From Aradus depressus (lineage: Eukaryota; Arthropoda; Insecta; Hemiptera; Aradidae): a stretch of DNA of 64,000 bases. The stretch is from contig OY759218.1 of NCBI GenBank assembly GCA_963662175.1, positions 10,904,001 through 10,968,000 of the forward strand. The letters are read 5' to 3'. Position numbers and translations under genes: made by a program. Below the pieces are notes generated by a model. It searched no databases and was not told the origin of the DNA. It saw nothing but the letters and a program-made list of their open reading frames with translations. This document shows positions 22,820-33,711 of the stretch, one piece after another. Numbering within the stretch: the stretch's first letter is position 1; each line of letters begins with the position of its first letter.

Positions 22820-23966
22820 TTCGTCCTGGATAAAAAGAACGATGATAATATTTTAAAAAATGGTCTTATTTTTATTTTTACGATCTAAAACATGAGAAAA
22901 AAAAACGCGAATTCGTATTTCCTCATGATTACACAACTTTCCCCCGTGCGAAAGATTTACACGGGTATTATTTCATGCAAAGAAGGCAACCGAGGTGGGC
23001 CTTCGCAATAAAAAGAAAAAAAAATATATGTAACACAACGTTCCTAGTAATCCTTTTGGTCTGGGATTTATTCGACGATAAATTTAAATTTATATCAACA
23101 TAAATACGGCTTCCGGAAAAGAAATTTTATCATACAAACAAAATATGTTTACTACGTCTTATGTAATGCATAAAAAAATATATATCAGATGACACGGCAG
23201 TGTCTCTGGCCAAGTCCGAAAAAAATGTCGAAAGACAATGCTGTGTTACTTTTCTCGTGACACCAAATGCCACTTTTTGCATAGAAAAAAGTATATTATT
23301 CATTAACAAAATGATGTTTTTTCCGAGATAGCCGTCTGGAGACGATAAAATACATTGAGGAAATTGATAATAACAAGAAAAAAGTTTGTGTTTGTTATTA
23401 AGAACTTGGCCGTGCTTTTCAGTTTTACTGATTTTAACTAATGTAACTATTCTAAAAAGATTAGCCGAAATCTGTGATGAAAAGTTTTACGTTTTTAGTG
23501 TCTGGCTCAGCGGTGGATCATGTTGCCATCACAAGTAGAGGGTTCGAATCCCACCGAGTCAAATGACCTTATTTAACTTCTTATATATTCTGGTACAATT
23601 TTTAAAAACTGACAAACCATTTATGATAAACAGATAAATTAACAGAATTTTTTCTTTATATATAATCATTAACATTTAAAAATGCAACAAGTAAAAATAC
23701 TTCAGAAAGAAAATAATTGTTATTTTTAAAAAAATATTAGAAGCTTTACATATTATTAAAAATAGATTTCACATGTAATTTCAAAACTGGAACGTTATCT
23801 AATATCGGTCAGTAAATACTTAATAGAGACTAAAATATATTGACATACTCTCGTATATTTTCATACATTTTTTTCATAATTAAAAATAAAACACGTAAAA
23901 CGATAGTTATAATAACTCATAAAGCTACACTGAACTTTTCAATAAAAGAATAAATAAATATATATA
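22820..23966. other. AT-rich DNA with one tRNA-like remnant
   Basis: No coding remnant. The only structured segment is the tRNA-like stretch at about 23,505-23,570, listed separately. Confidence 0.45.
23505..23570 (+). repeat. tRNA-like remnant (decayed tRNA or SINE head)
   Basis: tggctcagcggtgg resembles an A box, and gggttcgaatcccacc is a good B box/T arm with one mismatch in the stem. The presumed acceptor strands do not pair, so a working tRNA is unlikely. No other copy was found in the window. Confidence 0.4.
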
Positions 23967-24145
23967 CATGGGGGACTTGGTGGCCGTGTGGGCTAGAGCG
24001 TAGGGCTTTGGTCTCACCATGGTTTGCGGGTTCGAATCCCGTTTGGAAGAGAGTTTTATTTCGTTAATGGATGTTGAAAATAACTAAATATAACACCATT
24101 ATAGAGAGAGATATGGCTATTATGCATTGTATATAAGGCCAATAA
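23967..24145 (+). mobile_element. tRNA-derived SINE, family 2
   Basis: The head tggtggccgtgtgggctaga then gcg, plus the B box gcgggttcgaatcccg, look derived from a class II (Leu/Ser-type) tRNA. The tail contains atatggctattatgcattgt and ataaggccaa, shared with the copies at 46,065 (minus) and 47,746 (plus). Confidence 0.75.
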
Positions 24146-24150
24146 AAAAT

Positions 24151-25270
24151 ATATATACATAAACCTAGTTCGCAAAGTTTATAGTAATAAAATAGCCTCA
24201 CATGTAATCGTTGATTTAGTTTAGTATGATGATTTTAATTATATAAAAAATGTATCTATATTGTCATGTTCTGTTCTTTGCGACTTTCTACGAAAATATA
24301 AATACTTATTTTGTTCTAGTCACATGCACAGACCACAACCTCAGGGTTCTTTTTATTGGAATGATTATGGGTGAAAAGTGATATCATAAAAAATACGCAA
24401 GACATTTAAACTTTTAAAATCCATATTTTAATTTAATTTTCTTTTTTTTTTTTAGTTATTAAGACAAGCTTACAATTATTTCTTATTCAACCGTATTATA
24501 TTTTTTATAAAATATACAAATTATCAAATGGAAACTGCGCATTGATTAGCTTACTTGCTGTATACTTTCATTGATGAGATGATTTTGGCTTCTTAATGAT
24601 CGAGCTCCATGTGGGTACCTCCACGTTGGTCTCATAAGCTCATCCTCGGGAATTCATTTATACTTTTGTCACGAATTCCGTGTAGCCATCATCAACTTCA
24701 TTACCACCCACTCCATAACTTCACTTGTTTAATTTTTTTCTTTGCGCACACAGAGAGATCACTACCTCCTCTCTCACTTTATCACATACGACTCCATTGT
24801 TTTTCGTACCATGGCTCTCCAGATTATATAATACCTAATCAGTATCTCATTATAAATTTATTTAAAATTTACTTAGCTCCGATATTTTTATTTTTATTTA
24901 TTTTTTTATTTATTGTGAATTTATGAGTTTTTAATCTAATTATCATCAACATGTGGTATCGATTAACTTTTTTAGTCAATCGATATCACTCCTTTTTTTA
25001 ATCAATTAGATTACTACATACCAAATAGATTCACCCCCCCCTTAATTTATTATTTAAAACCATAAAGTCATGTAGTTGTCAAAACGACACACTACAATAT
25101 ATATCATATATATATTACATAAAAAAAATATTCATTTCTGTTTGCAAACATTCATTAAAATAACCAAACCAGACATCTCATTATTTCATAAAAAGTTTAT
25201 AGTTAAATTAATTTGTAGATATAATTAAAAGTTTTGTCTGAAAATGGTCGAAATATTTTTTTTATTATAA
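24151..25270. other. AT-rich and pyrimidine-rich DNA, no genes
   Basis: 24,600-25,080 is pyrimidine-rich and ends gattcaccccccc, with atgtagttgtcaaa after it. A similar arrangement at 38,250-38,515 (gattcaccc, C runs, atgtagtggtcaaa) suggests a shared but unrecognised repeat 3' end. Confidence 0.4.
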
Positions 25271-25279
25271 AAAAGAAAC

Positions 25280-25485
25280 AAAGTATGTTCTTAAAATATT
25301 GTCTATTTCACAAAATATACATAATATGTAATAGCAATACCGAAAGTACTCCCATATATTATATATATATCTTGTATTTTCTTATTACGTGTTTCACAAT
25401 ATCTCTGCAGAAAATTTCAAATATCAATAATTTTTTTTGTTTGATCAGAGATTCGTCATGTTATACAAAAGGCTTAGAGAACATC
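25280..25485 (+). repeat. PLE terminal-repeat fragment with partial hammerhead
   Basis: aatattgtctatttcacaaa, then ataccgaaagtactccc, then the tail cacaatatctctgcagaaaa, all shared with the units at 31.8, 41.35 and 62.7 kb. The CTGANGA half is lost. Confidence 0.6.
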
Positions 25486-25874
25486 AATTTCAGTATGTAC
25501 ATATGTTTGTTTCAGCTTCACGGAAAAACTTTTTTATAATTTAATCATTTTTATTTTCAATTATAGTTTTGTCATTGTTATTGGAAGTAAATATTTCAGA
25601 ACAAACAAATACCTAACTGCAAGCCACGGGGAGTTTCTAGTTTAAATTCCAACCCCTTCCTTATCTATCTCATGCCCCTATATGTACAGTTCCAACTCAG
25701 CAAACTTTTCTTAATATATTTATAACTAAACCAGAGGATGGTGTAATGCTGCAACCAGTCGTTTTAATATAACATTTTTAGTAGAATAGGTAATATTTCA
25801 TAAAATAATTTTATTTTATTTATTTATAAATCAATAGGTGTCTTACCCAGGGTCTTCTTAATTGTCATGGAAAA

Positions 25875-25983
25875 TTGCGTGTTGATACATTCTTTACAAC
25901 AGTTATTAGGGTTTTTGAGTTGAGCCCTCGTTATCTCCCTTCTCTATGGCCCATTTGTCTGTACATAATTTCGTATCAATTCA
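25875..25983 (-). repeat. Dispersed repeat family A, fragment (minus)
   Basis: ttgatacattctttacaaca, then gttattagggtttttgagtt and the pyrimidine-rich tract, then ataatttcgtatcaattcat: the reverse of the family's central modules. Confidence 0.5.
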
Positions 25984-26086
25984 TACCTCCCAGATGAAAA
26001 ATAAACGAAGGGCCTCGGCCGGGTTTCGAACCCGCGATCTCGAGCTCAGTAAGCAAGCACGCATACCACTGAGCTACCGGCGCTCT
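25984..26086 (-). mobile_element. SINE family 1, tRNA-like head only (minus)
   Basis: Read on the minus strand, the head runs gcgccggtagctcagtggta to cgcgggttcgaaacccggcc. Both Pol III boxes are intact and the T stem is fully paired. Only about 25 bp of body follows. It is the best-preserved head of this SINE in the window and might be mistaken for a tRNA gene; the acceptor stem does not close properly. Confidence 0.8.
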
Positions 26087-26525
26087 CAAGCATTGCATCC
26101 ATAATCTTCTCACAAAATGTTGTTGTTTAAGTAACAATTAATTTAAACTTGACGCAGCCCCCCCCCCCTTCCCCTCCCACATATGCCTACCGTTGCTATG
26201 TGATATAACAGGCCGGAAGATGAGAAGAAAACCCTCCGCCCTAAGCGAATATTAGAGAAGCAGGCAAGATTTACGTTTACTGGCGGGCACACATTCTGTA
26301 GTTTCTATATTAAAGTGTCTGGAAAAGAAAATAATGTACCATATTCTGAACTAAGCCTGTACTGCAAATTGTGGCGGAACCTCTAAATGGTTAACTCGGT
26401 TGTCTATCCGTCAGTCCAGTCTATCACAATCTTGTATCTCTGGAACCGATAGATCTACCGGCTTCAAATTTCGCAGGGGTTTATATATCCCTTGTGCCAA
26501 CCTAAATATTAATAATATGTAAAAA
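26087..26525. other. No genes recognised
   Basis: It includes a C run at 26,157-26,168. The stretch tctctggaaccgatagatct (26,436) is reminiscent of LINE 3' UTRs but cannot be assigned. Confidence 0.4.
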
Positions 26526-26527
26526 AA

Positions 26528-26946
26528 ATGTTCAAGATAAATAATACTAATAATAACAAAATAGTAAAAATGTTCAAGATAAATAATACTAATAATAACA
26601 AAATAGTAAAAATGTTCAAGATAAATAATACTAATAATAACAAAATAGTAAAAATGTTCAAGATAAATAACACTAATAACAAAATAGTGAAAATGTTCAA
26701 GATAAATAATACTAATAATAACAAAATAGTAAAAATGTTCAAGATAAATAATACTAATAATAACAAAATAGTAAAAATGTTCAAGATAAATAATACTAAT
26801 AATAACAAAATAGTAAAAATGTTCAAGATAAATAATACTAATAATAACAAAATAGTAAAAATGTTCAAGATAAATAATACTAATAATAACAAAATAGTAA
26901 AAATGTTCAAGATAAATAATACTAATAATAACAAAATAGTAAAAAA
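26528..26946. repeat. 42-bp minisatellite, 10 copies
   Basis: The unit is atgttcaagataaataatac then taataataacaaaatagtaaaa. One copy (about 26,654) is 39 bp and carries aacactaataac and gtgaaa changes. The unit is a multiple of three, so both strands stay open for 141 codons (MFKINNTNNNKIVK repeat); this is not a gene. Confidence 0.93.
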
Positions 26947-27500
26947 TTATTAGAAATAAACCATAAAATAAAAATAAAAATACATGAAACTCGGCGAGGA
27001 CAGCCAGAAAAATTGAGACAACATGTAGGCATGAAATTTGCAGGCTATTTCAAGGATGGTCCAATAGATTATAGGCTATATGGCATCTAGAAATTTCAAT
27101 TAGATGGGGGAATGGGCGGCACATAATTTCAAAGAACCATTGCATTCGAACATATATTTCAAAAATACAGGCTAACGTATATTCCAAAAGTACAGGCTAT
27201 CTTAGGGATGGCCCAACTCAAAATATAGGCTAAATTACAGTTCAAAAATTCAAATGGGGAGGCGCTGATAGGGGAGTGAAAAAAACGGTGTCCCACCCCC
27301 CATTACCATTTCCCTCAAAAGAAAATATTCCCCGCCACATGGCTTATATTTTTTTTATTCTGTTGACTCATCCCAATGATATCCTGAAGCCGATTATACC
27401 CCATGGCCGGGCAAAGAATAAAAAGTTTCTTTCCCTCTACTTTGTCCCACACCCCCTCACAAAAAAAATATATATTCGAATTTGCCTGCTTTATTTACAT
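26947..27500. other. No genes recognised
   Basis: The phrases caggctat/caggctaa and aaaatacaggctaacgtata recur two to four times between 27,040 and 27,240, suggesting a small decayed tandem repeat. No coding resemblance. Confidence 0.4.
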
Positions 27501-27504
27501 AGAC

Positions 27505-27745
27505 AAACCAGTGATATAACCAACATGGATATACGGACTGGAACTATGAGGCTCATCCCAGAATTCCAACATTAATAGAAAACACACCTGTCAGTTGAAT
27601 GTCTTCCGACGAAATGTCAATGCTCCCTTTTAAGTCACCAACGACGCCTTATTCTTATTCTAAGCTGAATTCTCATCCTAATCCATAAGCTCAGCACTTG
27701 TCCTTAGTGTTATCCCGACAACACTTGTCGCTGGCCTCGCGACCT
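27505..27745 (+). pseudogene. Jockey-like LINE ORF2 C-terminal fragment
   Basis: PTWIYGLELstopGSSQNSNI matches the WTYGLELWG segment of the Jockey copies at 4.2 and 22.0 kb, again with Trp changed to stop. NVNAPF (relative: IVNAPWY) follows before another stop. CRWPRDLL at about 27,727 matches RQWPRDLL of the first copy, in another frame. It is therefore an old, frameshifted tail of a related element. Confidence 0.65.
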
Positions 27746-29363
27746 CCTGTGAACCCCATCTAATTTCCTTCTCAGTTTCCTTCTACTCATGTATATTTAG
27801 TTATTATTGTCATATTGCCATTTATTATTTTACATTGTCCTATTATCCATAATTGTCAACAAATTTACTCATGGTCATGATCGATCGTAAATATGCATAA
27901 TAAAAAAAAAAAATTAATAAAAAAATTAAATTTAAAAAATATATACTATAATCGGAATTGTATTTATACTTTATACAAGAGTATTAGCGATTGTATGAAT
28001 GTTATGTAAGAAAGAATTGAAAAACAAATGGATAATATAAGTACAACAAAAAGAATCTTATAGAATGACGTAGAACGTTTATAAATAAATCATTTTATCC
28101 ACGTGGAAAATATTTTGTAAAAAGTTGCTTATTTAAAAATATATTTTAACTTAGGTAGAAACTAATCTATAAAGTAAATTTAGGAAAATTAGTAGGAAAT
28201 GTCAAGCTTTCCATTTAAGATCTTGTGGCATTTTGTCAAATCTATATTATTCCAGAATAAACTGCAAAATAACACAAAATAGTCAATCCTGGGATGTGCT
28301 TAGATTATTAATTCCGTGCTGCATTTGCTTCAAAACAATTATTATTAATGTTTTACAGAATAAAATACAAAAGAATACTATAATCTTCTTGAAAATACAT
28401 TATTGGATGTTTTTTTTTTTTTTTTTTTAATAAAGTTACGAACATTATTTTATTAGTTTTTTATTTATTTTCTTCTAGGTTCATTTTGTATTTACCTATT
28501 TTTTAAGGTAATAAATCTATTTTCTGATGTAACAAATATTTTAAATATTTTTGTTGTATATTTATCACTAGCTATTAAGTTTCAATTTTCTTATTCCTTT
28601 ACTCGCTATAAGATTTATATATATAAAAACAATGAATTACATACGTATACATTAGGATTAACTTTATAATAGCAGTTTGAAATTTTTCTAAAACTTTATT
28701 TTGCATATTTTGCAATTAAATCTTGTTTTGATTACAACTAGATGTATTCTATTAGTTGTTATTTATTGTTGCTGTTATTAATAACAGTGAAGTAGATGCG
28801 CAAAGGTACTTTTATTTATTTATATGTTTATATGCCCAAAAATAACATTGAAACAAAGAATGGCCACAATATTTAAAAAGAAAAGAAACTAAAAGTAGAT
28901 GTAGAAATTTGTTTGGAAGATTTTTTTTTTTATTATAAATAATTTGATTTTCATTTCATATTGATTTGTTGATTTTATTTATAATGTAAGGTTAAGTAAA
29001 ATAAACCCAAATATTCGTTCTATTATTCTATGCTATTCATTTTCCCTGTGAACCCATTAAGACAATTTATACCTTTGGATTAGATTGAACATTTTTGAAA
29101 ATTTAGGAAAACAATATATATATGTAATCTCATTATTATATTTAAAATAAATCCAAATGAAATAATTATTAATTGAAATTTTTTAAAATACCTGTACTTT
29201 CTTCAAAATTGCACGTCTTGAACTTTCGATATATTTTTTTAGGGCCCTTTTCAAAAATTACTGTAGAAATCAAAATTTAATTAAAGACCAGCTATAATTT
29301 CTACAGGAAATGTAATTTTAATATTTGTATAATATCAAGTTGAATTTAATATACCTTACTTGT
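27746..29363. other. Strongly AT-rich, no genes
   Basis: Homopolymer and AT runs only (for example T runs at 28,411-28,428 and 28,921-28,932). No repeat boundary or coding remnant. Confidence 0.5.
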
Positions 29364-29888
29364 AATAATCTTTCAATATTGGTCATTAAGGCAATTAAGG
29401 TATTTATATTTTAAAGAATATTTTCTTTATTTCATTTCAGACGTTTCGACACTTATTTTATCGACACATCAATTCTAAATACAGAATGATAGGTAAGTAT
29501 ATAAAATTACTATTCCATTCATGTATTATATAACATTAATTGTCGTCAAATATACTAATAATTTCACATTTGTCAATTTCACCTTTACATCATTCAAATT
29601 CCAATACTACAAAAAAATTAAAAAAAAAGGTTTTTTATTTATAGTATTGGAATTTGAAAGATGTAAAGGTGAAATTGACAAATGTGAAATTATTAGAAAA
29701 TTTGACTACAATTAATGTTATATAATAAATGAATGGAATAGTAATTTTATATACTTACCTATCATTCTGTATTTAGAATTGATGTGTCGATAAAATAAGT
29801 GTCGAAACGTCTGAAATGAAATAAAGAAAATATTCTTTAAAATATAAATACCTTAATTGCCTTAATGACCAATATTGAAAGATTATTA
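29364..29888. repeat. 0.52-kb palindrome with ~240-bp arms
   Basis: 29,364-29,605 (aataatctttcaatattggt onward) is repeated in reverse complement at about 29,643-29,888, with a spacer of some 35 bp. It contains gtgtcgaaacgtctgaaatg on the right arm, resembling the GAAACGT part of the hammerhead-type units, but the CTGANGA half is not there. It may be a divergent member of the same fold-back family. No clean target duplication was found. Confidence 0.85.
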
Positions 29889-31190
29889 TTTGTTTATTTA
29901 TTATTAATGTTATTAATTAAATTATTATTTATATATTAATTTTTATTTAATATCATTTATTAATTATCACAATTTATTGAGATGAATAGTGAATGGAACT
30001 TCAAAATTTAAGTTTTTTCCAGGAAACATATTTATAAGCTTTACATTTTTTTTTTTTTTTTTTTTTTTTGGCATAATTTTACTGGAGTAAAATTAAGTAA
30101 ATTATTTAGTTATGACTAGAAGTATAGGTCGACTCAATAAATATGTTATGTGAAAAGACGATTTTGATTGACATCAAAAAAAAAAGTTAACATAAAGAAT
30201 AAATAAATTATATATGTATATATCTGTAATTGTTATATCCCAAAAAATAAATGGGAGAAATGTAGCCATGATAAATATATTATACAGAAATATAGTACAT
30301 TTGTCGTTATATTAGCGAGGTCGGTGATCCAAAGATCTACTGGTTTATTAATTAACTTTAAACGCGAAACCATTTCTCGAAATAAGCTTTTCTTAGTCCA
30401 AGGTTTCTCAGAGGCTCATATATATTTTTTTTAAATTTTGAAATATAAATAAGAAAATGAGGGGTCTGAAAATACAGACAGTTTACAATCGATGTGCTCT
30501 AAATTATTTGGAACCCTCGAATTGACTGTCGCCTCTTCAAGATATAATTGCAGACCCCTCGGCAAAATAATTAATGAAATGAATTCATCAGATATGCCCT
30601 ACCGACTGTTCATATTGATTCTTCGGTAAACAATCCTAACCGCTCATTAAATATTCAAAATGCAACTCATTAAGCTAGACGTCTTGTTAGTAGATACCAA
30701 AAGTTGATAACATTTTTCAAAGACGCGCATACAGAAACTACATCTTTCAATGGTAGGTATTCAGCTTTTTTTTTTATTTTCCCTTCACGGCAAGTGATGT
30801 TGACTAGATACAAAGACGAGAAATGCTAAAAGCATTTACTTTAGATAGATAACGGCAACAATTAGCTAAACAATGATAAATGGTAGGTTTACATACGAGA
30901 GAGCATTTACTTTTCCTATTGTCTTCAATAAATCAATTCCTAAACTTTCCAGTAGTTATTGTTATTATTAATAATAATAAACTGTCTTTATTACTTTGCC
31001 AAAAATACAATTCAAAATTATGGATAACATTTTGACAGATACCTCTGGTACATACCATCGGGGGAAGTTCAAAGGCTATAATTTTTACTTTATTCTCTAT
31101 ATATAACAAAAGATTCAAGTAGCATAATTTAAAAAAAATAAGAAAGTAAAAAAAAAAAAAAAATTCCTGCCTTTACATTTTAAATACAAA
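29889..31190. other. AT-rich, no genes
   Basis: A T run at 30,049-30,069. 30,420-30,620 is somewhat less AT-rich but carries no recognisable element. Confidence 0.45.
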
Positions 31191-31227
31191 AAATAATATT
31201 ATTGAAATACTCTACTCATAATTTTCT

Positions 31228-31565
31228 ACTTTAGATTAATTAGTAAATTTAAATCTAAATGACCATTCAAATACCGCAACAATTCACATTTTGACAAATA
31301 ATCAGGACTAAAATATATAATCCTATATTTCCGCAAGGCCGGACAACTGCACATAAAATGAAAAACTGATTCTACTTCATCTGTAGCACACAATGAACAT
31401 ATTTGTTGATCCTCTGTTGTGCCTTTTATAGTTCAAATTTAATAACTCCGTTCTTATTTTAAATATCCAGCTAACATCTTCAATCTTTAAATTATCATTA
31501 AAATATGCAGCTTCATTTATTAAATCATAATCAGCCAAATTATTAGTTATTGTTATTAAGTGAAT
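31228..31565 (-). pseudogene. Non-LTR retrotransposon, C-terminal zinc-finger segment
   Basis: The minus strand encodes a segment of the type IRTELLNLNYK, then CSLCATDEVESVFHFMCSC, then PALRKYRIIYF, ending at a TAG at 31,228. C-x2-C-x9-H-x3-C followed by CPALR is the usual C-terminal knuckle of many LINE polymerases. One base is out of frame near 31,425 (just before the knuckle). A T run downstream on the plus strand (31,149-31,163) would be the A-rich tail. The clade cannot be settled from this tail. Confidence 0.75.
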
Positions 31566-31825
31566 ACTTTAAAGACTAAGATAATTCTCTGTTTTGTTTG
31601 ATTTAATATTCTAGTTTACTCCCTGTTGGGGCAGAAAGGACAAGCTACCTACGGATTCCATCTTTTTTCTAACTCTAAAATACATTCTAGTGCAATAAAC
31701 TGAAAGTTTTATACGATCAGATTTTTAAAAAAATATTGCCTTATTCTAAGTTGCATTTATTGAATATAAAAAATTTCTTAAGGCATATCTTATCTGGAAT
31801 GGCTCATAATATTGCAAAAAATTTA

Positions 31826-32062
31826 AAGAAAAACGCATGTTTCTTTTAAAATATTGTCTATTTCACAAAATATATGGGGGTACTTTCGAAAAAAGGGGGT
31901 ACTTTTTAAAAAATACTGTATTTGTTAAGTCGTGGCTGAAATACCGGAAGTACTCCCGTATATTTTATATATTTTGTGAAATAGACAATATTTATAAAAA
32001 TATGCGTTTTTCTTTATATTTTTTATTGTTTTACAATATCTCTGCAAAAATGTTAAATATCA
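31826..32062. repeat. PLE terminal-repeat palindrome, decayed hammerhead
   Basis: The left arm (aaagaaaaacgcatgtttct, then attgtctatttcacaaaata) pairs with the right arm ending atgcgtttttcttt. The right side continues with the one-sided tail acaatatctctgcaaaaatg, then ttaaatatc. The central ggctgaaataccggaagtac is a shortened hammerhead with helix II deleted. Two GGGGGTACTTT copies sit in the left arm. Confidence 0.7.
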
Positions 32063-32350
32063 TTTACTAATTAATATAAGTTGTTCGTTAAAGGTAAGGC
32101 GCTATTATTCTGAACAGCATCTTGGCTTCTAATGGACGTAGATTTTCTACCCCAAATTAAATACAACACTAATGTGATGATGTGAAATGAAGTGACTAAG
32201 AAAACTTGATAAAGTTGTCAAGAAGCCTCAACATTGGAGTAACGGCTCGGTTATCATAACTAGTTAGCTGAAGCAATTAGGAAACAGGGGGTTGACCCAA
32301 AACAAGAAGAACACTGACCCAGGAAAGCAGAGCAGATTTTCCGAAGAAGG

Positions 32351-32506
32351 TGTACAGAATTTGGGCCCCTTAAAAGATGATGTAGAGCCAGCAGTTGTCA
32401 GTCCTGGACTCCATGATGCGCAGCCGATCCTCTGCTTCGTCAAGTGAGTCTCTAATTTGTTTGGGCCTCTTAAAAGTTGATGTAGACCCAGCAATTGTCT
32501 GTGTGA
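32351..32506. repeat. Two-copy direct repeat, ~47 bp, spaced 100 bp
   Basis: tttgggccYcttaaaagWtg then atgtagaSccagcaRttgtc occurs at about 32,360 and 32,459, immediately left of the fold-back unit at 32,518. Function unknown. Confidence 0.7.
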
Positions 32507-32577
32507 TTTAAGTTCCTTAAATAAAACAACTTATTTTTGAAATATTGTCTATTTCACTAAAGATATATATATATATA

Positions 32578-32613
32578 ACTACCGGTTTCGGCCTTACACC
32601 ATCGTCAGGTCTA
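32578..32613 (-). ncRNA. Hammerhead-ribozyme-like motif (left arm)
   Basis: Mirror image of the motif at 32,628-32,663 and identical in the core. Confidence 0.6.
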
Positions 32614-32627
32614 GTTATGAACTTATA

Positions 32628-32663
32628 GACCTGACGATGGTGTAAGGCCGAAACCGGTAGTTA
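32628..32663 (+). ncRNA. Hammerhead-ribozyme-like motif (right arm)
   Basis: gac / CTGACGA / extra T / helix II GGT-gtaag-GCC / GAAA / CCGG / T A / GTT. CCGG is self-complementary, so helix III can form only between two copies (dimer) or be minimal; UA gives an allowed NUH cleavage site. Helix I pairs gac with gtt (one wobble). The core letters fit the published hammerhead consensus except for the single unpaired T before helix II. Confidence 0.6.
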
Positions 32664-32826
32664 TATATATATATATATCTTTAGTGGAATAGACAATATT
32701 TCAAAAATAATTTTGTTTTATTTAATTATTACAAGTTTTCACAATATGTCCGCGTTCCTCAACTTAGAAATTGAAGTTCCTGCTAGATTGTAGGTTATTA
32801 GTCGTAAAAATAGTGATGGTAAAGTA

Positions 32827-33369
32827 TTATTGCAAATGCGAATCTAAATATCGACGAGAACTGTGGATGTTGACCTGGCAGTTTAGGTAGGGAGAAGCAT
32901 TTAAATTTGTACGGATTTTTCGGATTGCTTCACGCAAACGGCGTTGCATTTGTAGGTAATACTCATCCTTATTGAACATTTGACCTTTTGGCAAGAACAC
33001 AGGGCGCTCGTCATTTTCAACGTCTTCACGGCCTTCTTGAAAGCGCTTATACCACTCGTAAACCCTAGTTTTACTCATAGCAGACTCACCAAAAGCAATA
33101 TTTAACATTTCTAAAACTTTACTGCACTTTATTCCATTTTTATAGCAAAATTTAAAGCAAATTTTCTGATCCAATCTGTATATTCGCCGATCGTACCAAA
33201 ACGCATGTAACCACTTTGACATCTGACAGCAGACTAAACATACGGTTTGGTTAACAATGACAGATACTTTTCAGACATGTTTACTAACACAACGAAAAAA
33301 TCGCGCGAATAGGACTAAAACAACCCGGGAAATTATAAAATTTCTGTTACTTTTTGAACACACCTCGTA
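32827..33369 (-). pseudogene. Mariner transposase with large internal deletion
   Basis: The minus strand from 33,222 encodes the mariner DNA-binding half (KICFKFCYKNGIKCSKVLEM, then MSKTRVYEWYKRFQEGREDV, then ENDERP). It then jumps directly to FLPKGQMFNKDEYYLQMQRR and LREAIRK, which in relatives lies just before the second catalytic Asp. The first Asp and about 130-170 residues are gone, and the frame leaves the family after IRTNLNA. One terminus is visible: acgaggtgtgttcaaaaagt in reverse complement at about 33,349-33,368, next to TA. The other terminus was not found. It is non-functional. Confidence 0.85.
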
Positions 33370-33589
33370 CATACTTAGTATGTATAAGAAATAAGGGCTA
33401 TATGACATAATATCAAAGTATAAGTCTCACCCCTCTTAGCGCCTCTATATACGGTGTATTTATAATAAAAAGAGTGTACGCATTTTTATTTTTCTTCTTG
33501 CAATTTGATAGTCTTTCCTAATTTCTTATATATACTATATATTCTACTATAAACCCCATTCTTTACCTGACACAGGTATATTTAATGAT

Positions 33590-33711
33590 GTTTAACATTT
33601 TTGCAGAGATATTGTGAAACACTTGATAAAAATAAATAAAACGTATGTTTTTTAAAAAATATTGTCTATTTCACAAGTAATATATAATATGGGAGTACTT
33701 TCTTCACTACT
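33590..33711 (-). repeat. PLE terminal-repeat fragment (minus)
   Basis: Read on the minus strand: gaaagtactcccatat, then gtgaaatagacaatattttt, then the tail cacaatatctctgcaaaaat. It lies immediately upstream of the PLE coding remnant but in the opposite orientation to it, a typical PLE terminal arrangement. The CTGANGA half is missing. Confidence 0.6.

Larger units (their letters stand above)
32518..32770. mobile_element. Fold-back hammerhead unit 1 (253 bp)
   Basis: Inverted arms (about 32,518-32,613 and 32,628-32,720) with a 14-base loop, then a right-hand tail (attacaagttttcacaatat, then gtccgcgttcctcaacttag). It is flanked by TTTAAGTTCCT (32,507-32,517) and TTGAAGTTCCT (32,771-32,781): an 11-bp duplication with one mismatch. 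Each arm carries one hammerhead-like motif. No protein is encoded. I infer a non-autonomous PLE-related unit. Confidence 0.75.

Noticed and set aside
25984..26086. Functional tRNA gene on the minus strand
   Set aside because: The boxes are good, but the acceptor stem does not close and the sequence recurs as the head of a multicopy SINE.
26509..26953. 141-codon frames on both strands
   Set aside because: Same reason: a 42-bp tandem unit keeps all codons in phase. The minus-strand hydrophobic repeat is not a membrane protein.
29760..29810. Hammerhead motif in the 29.4-kb palindrome
   Set aside because: GAAACGT is present but no CTGANGA precedes a pairable helix II; the core cannot form.
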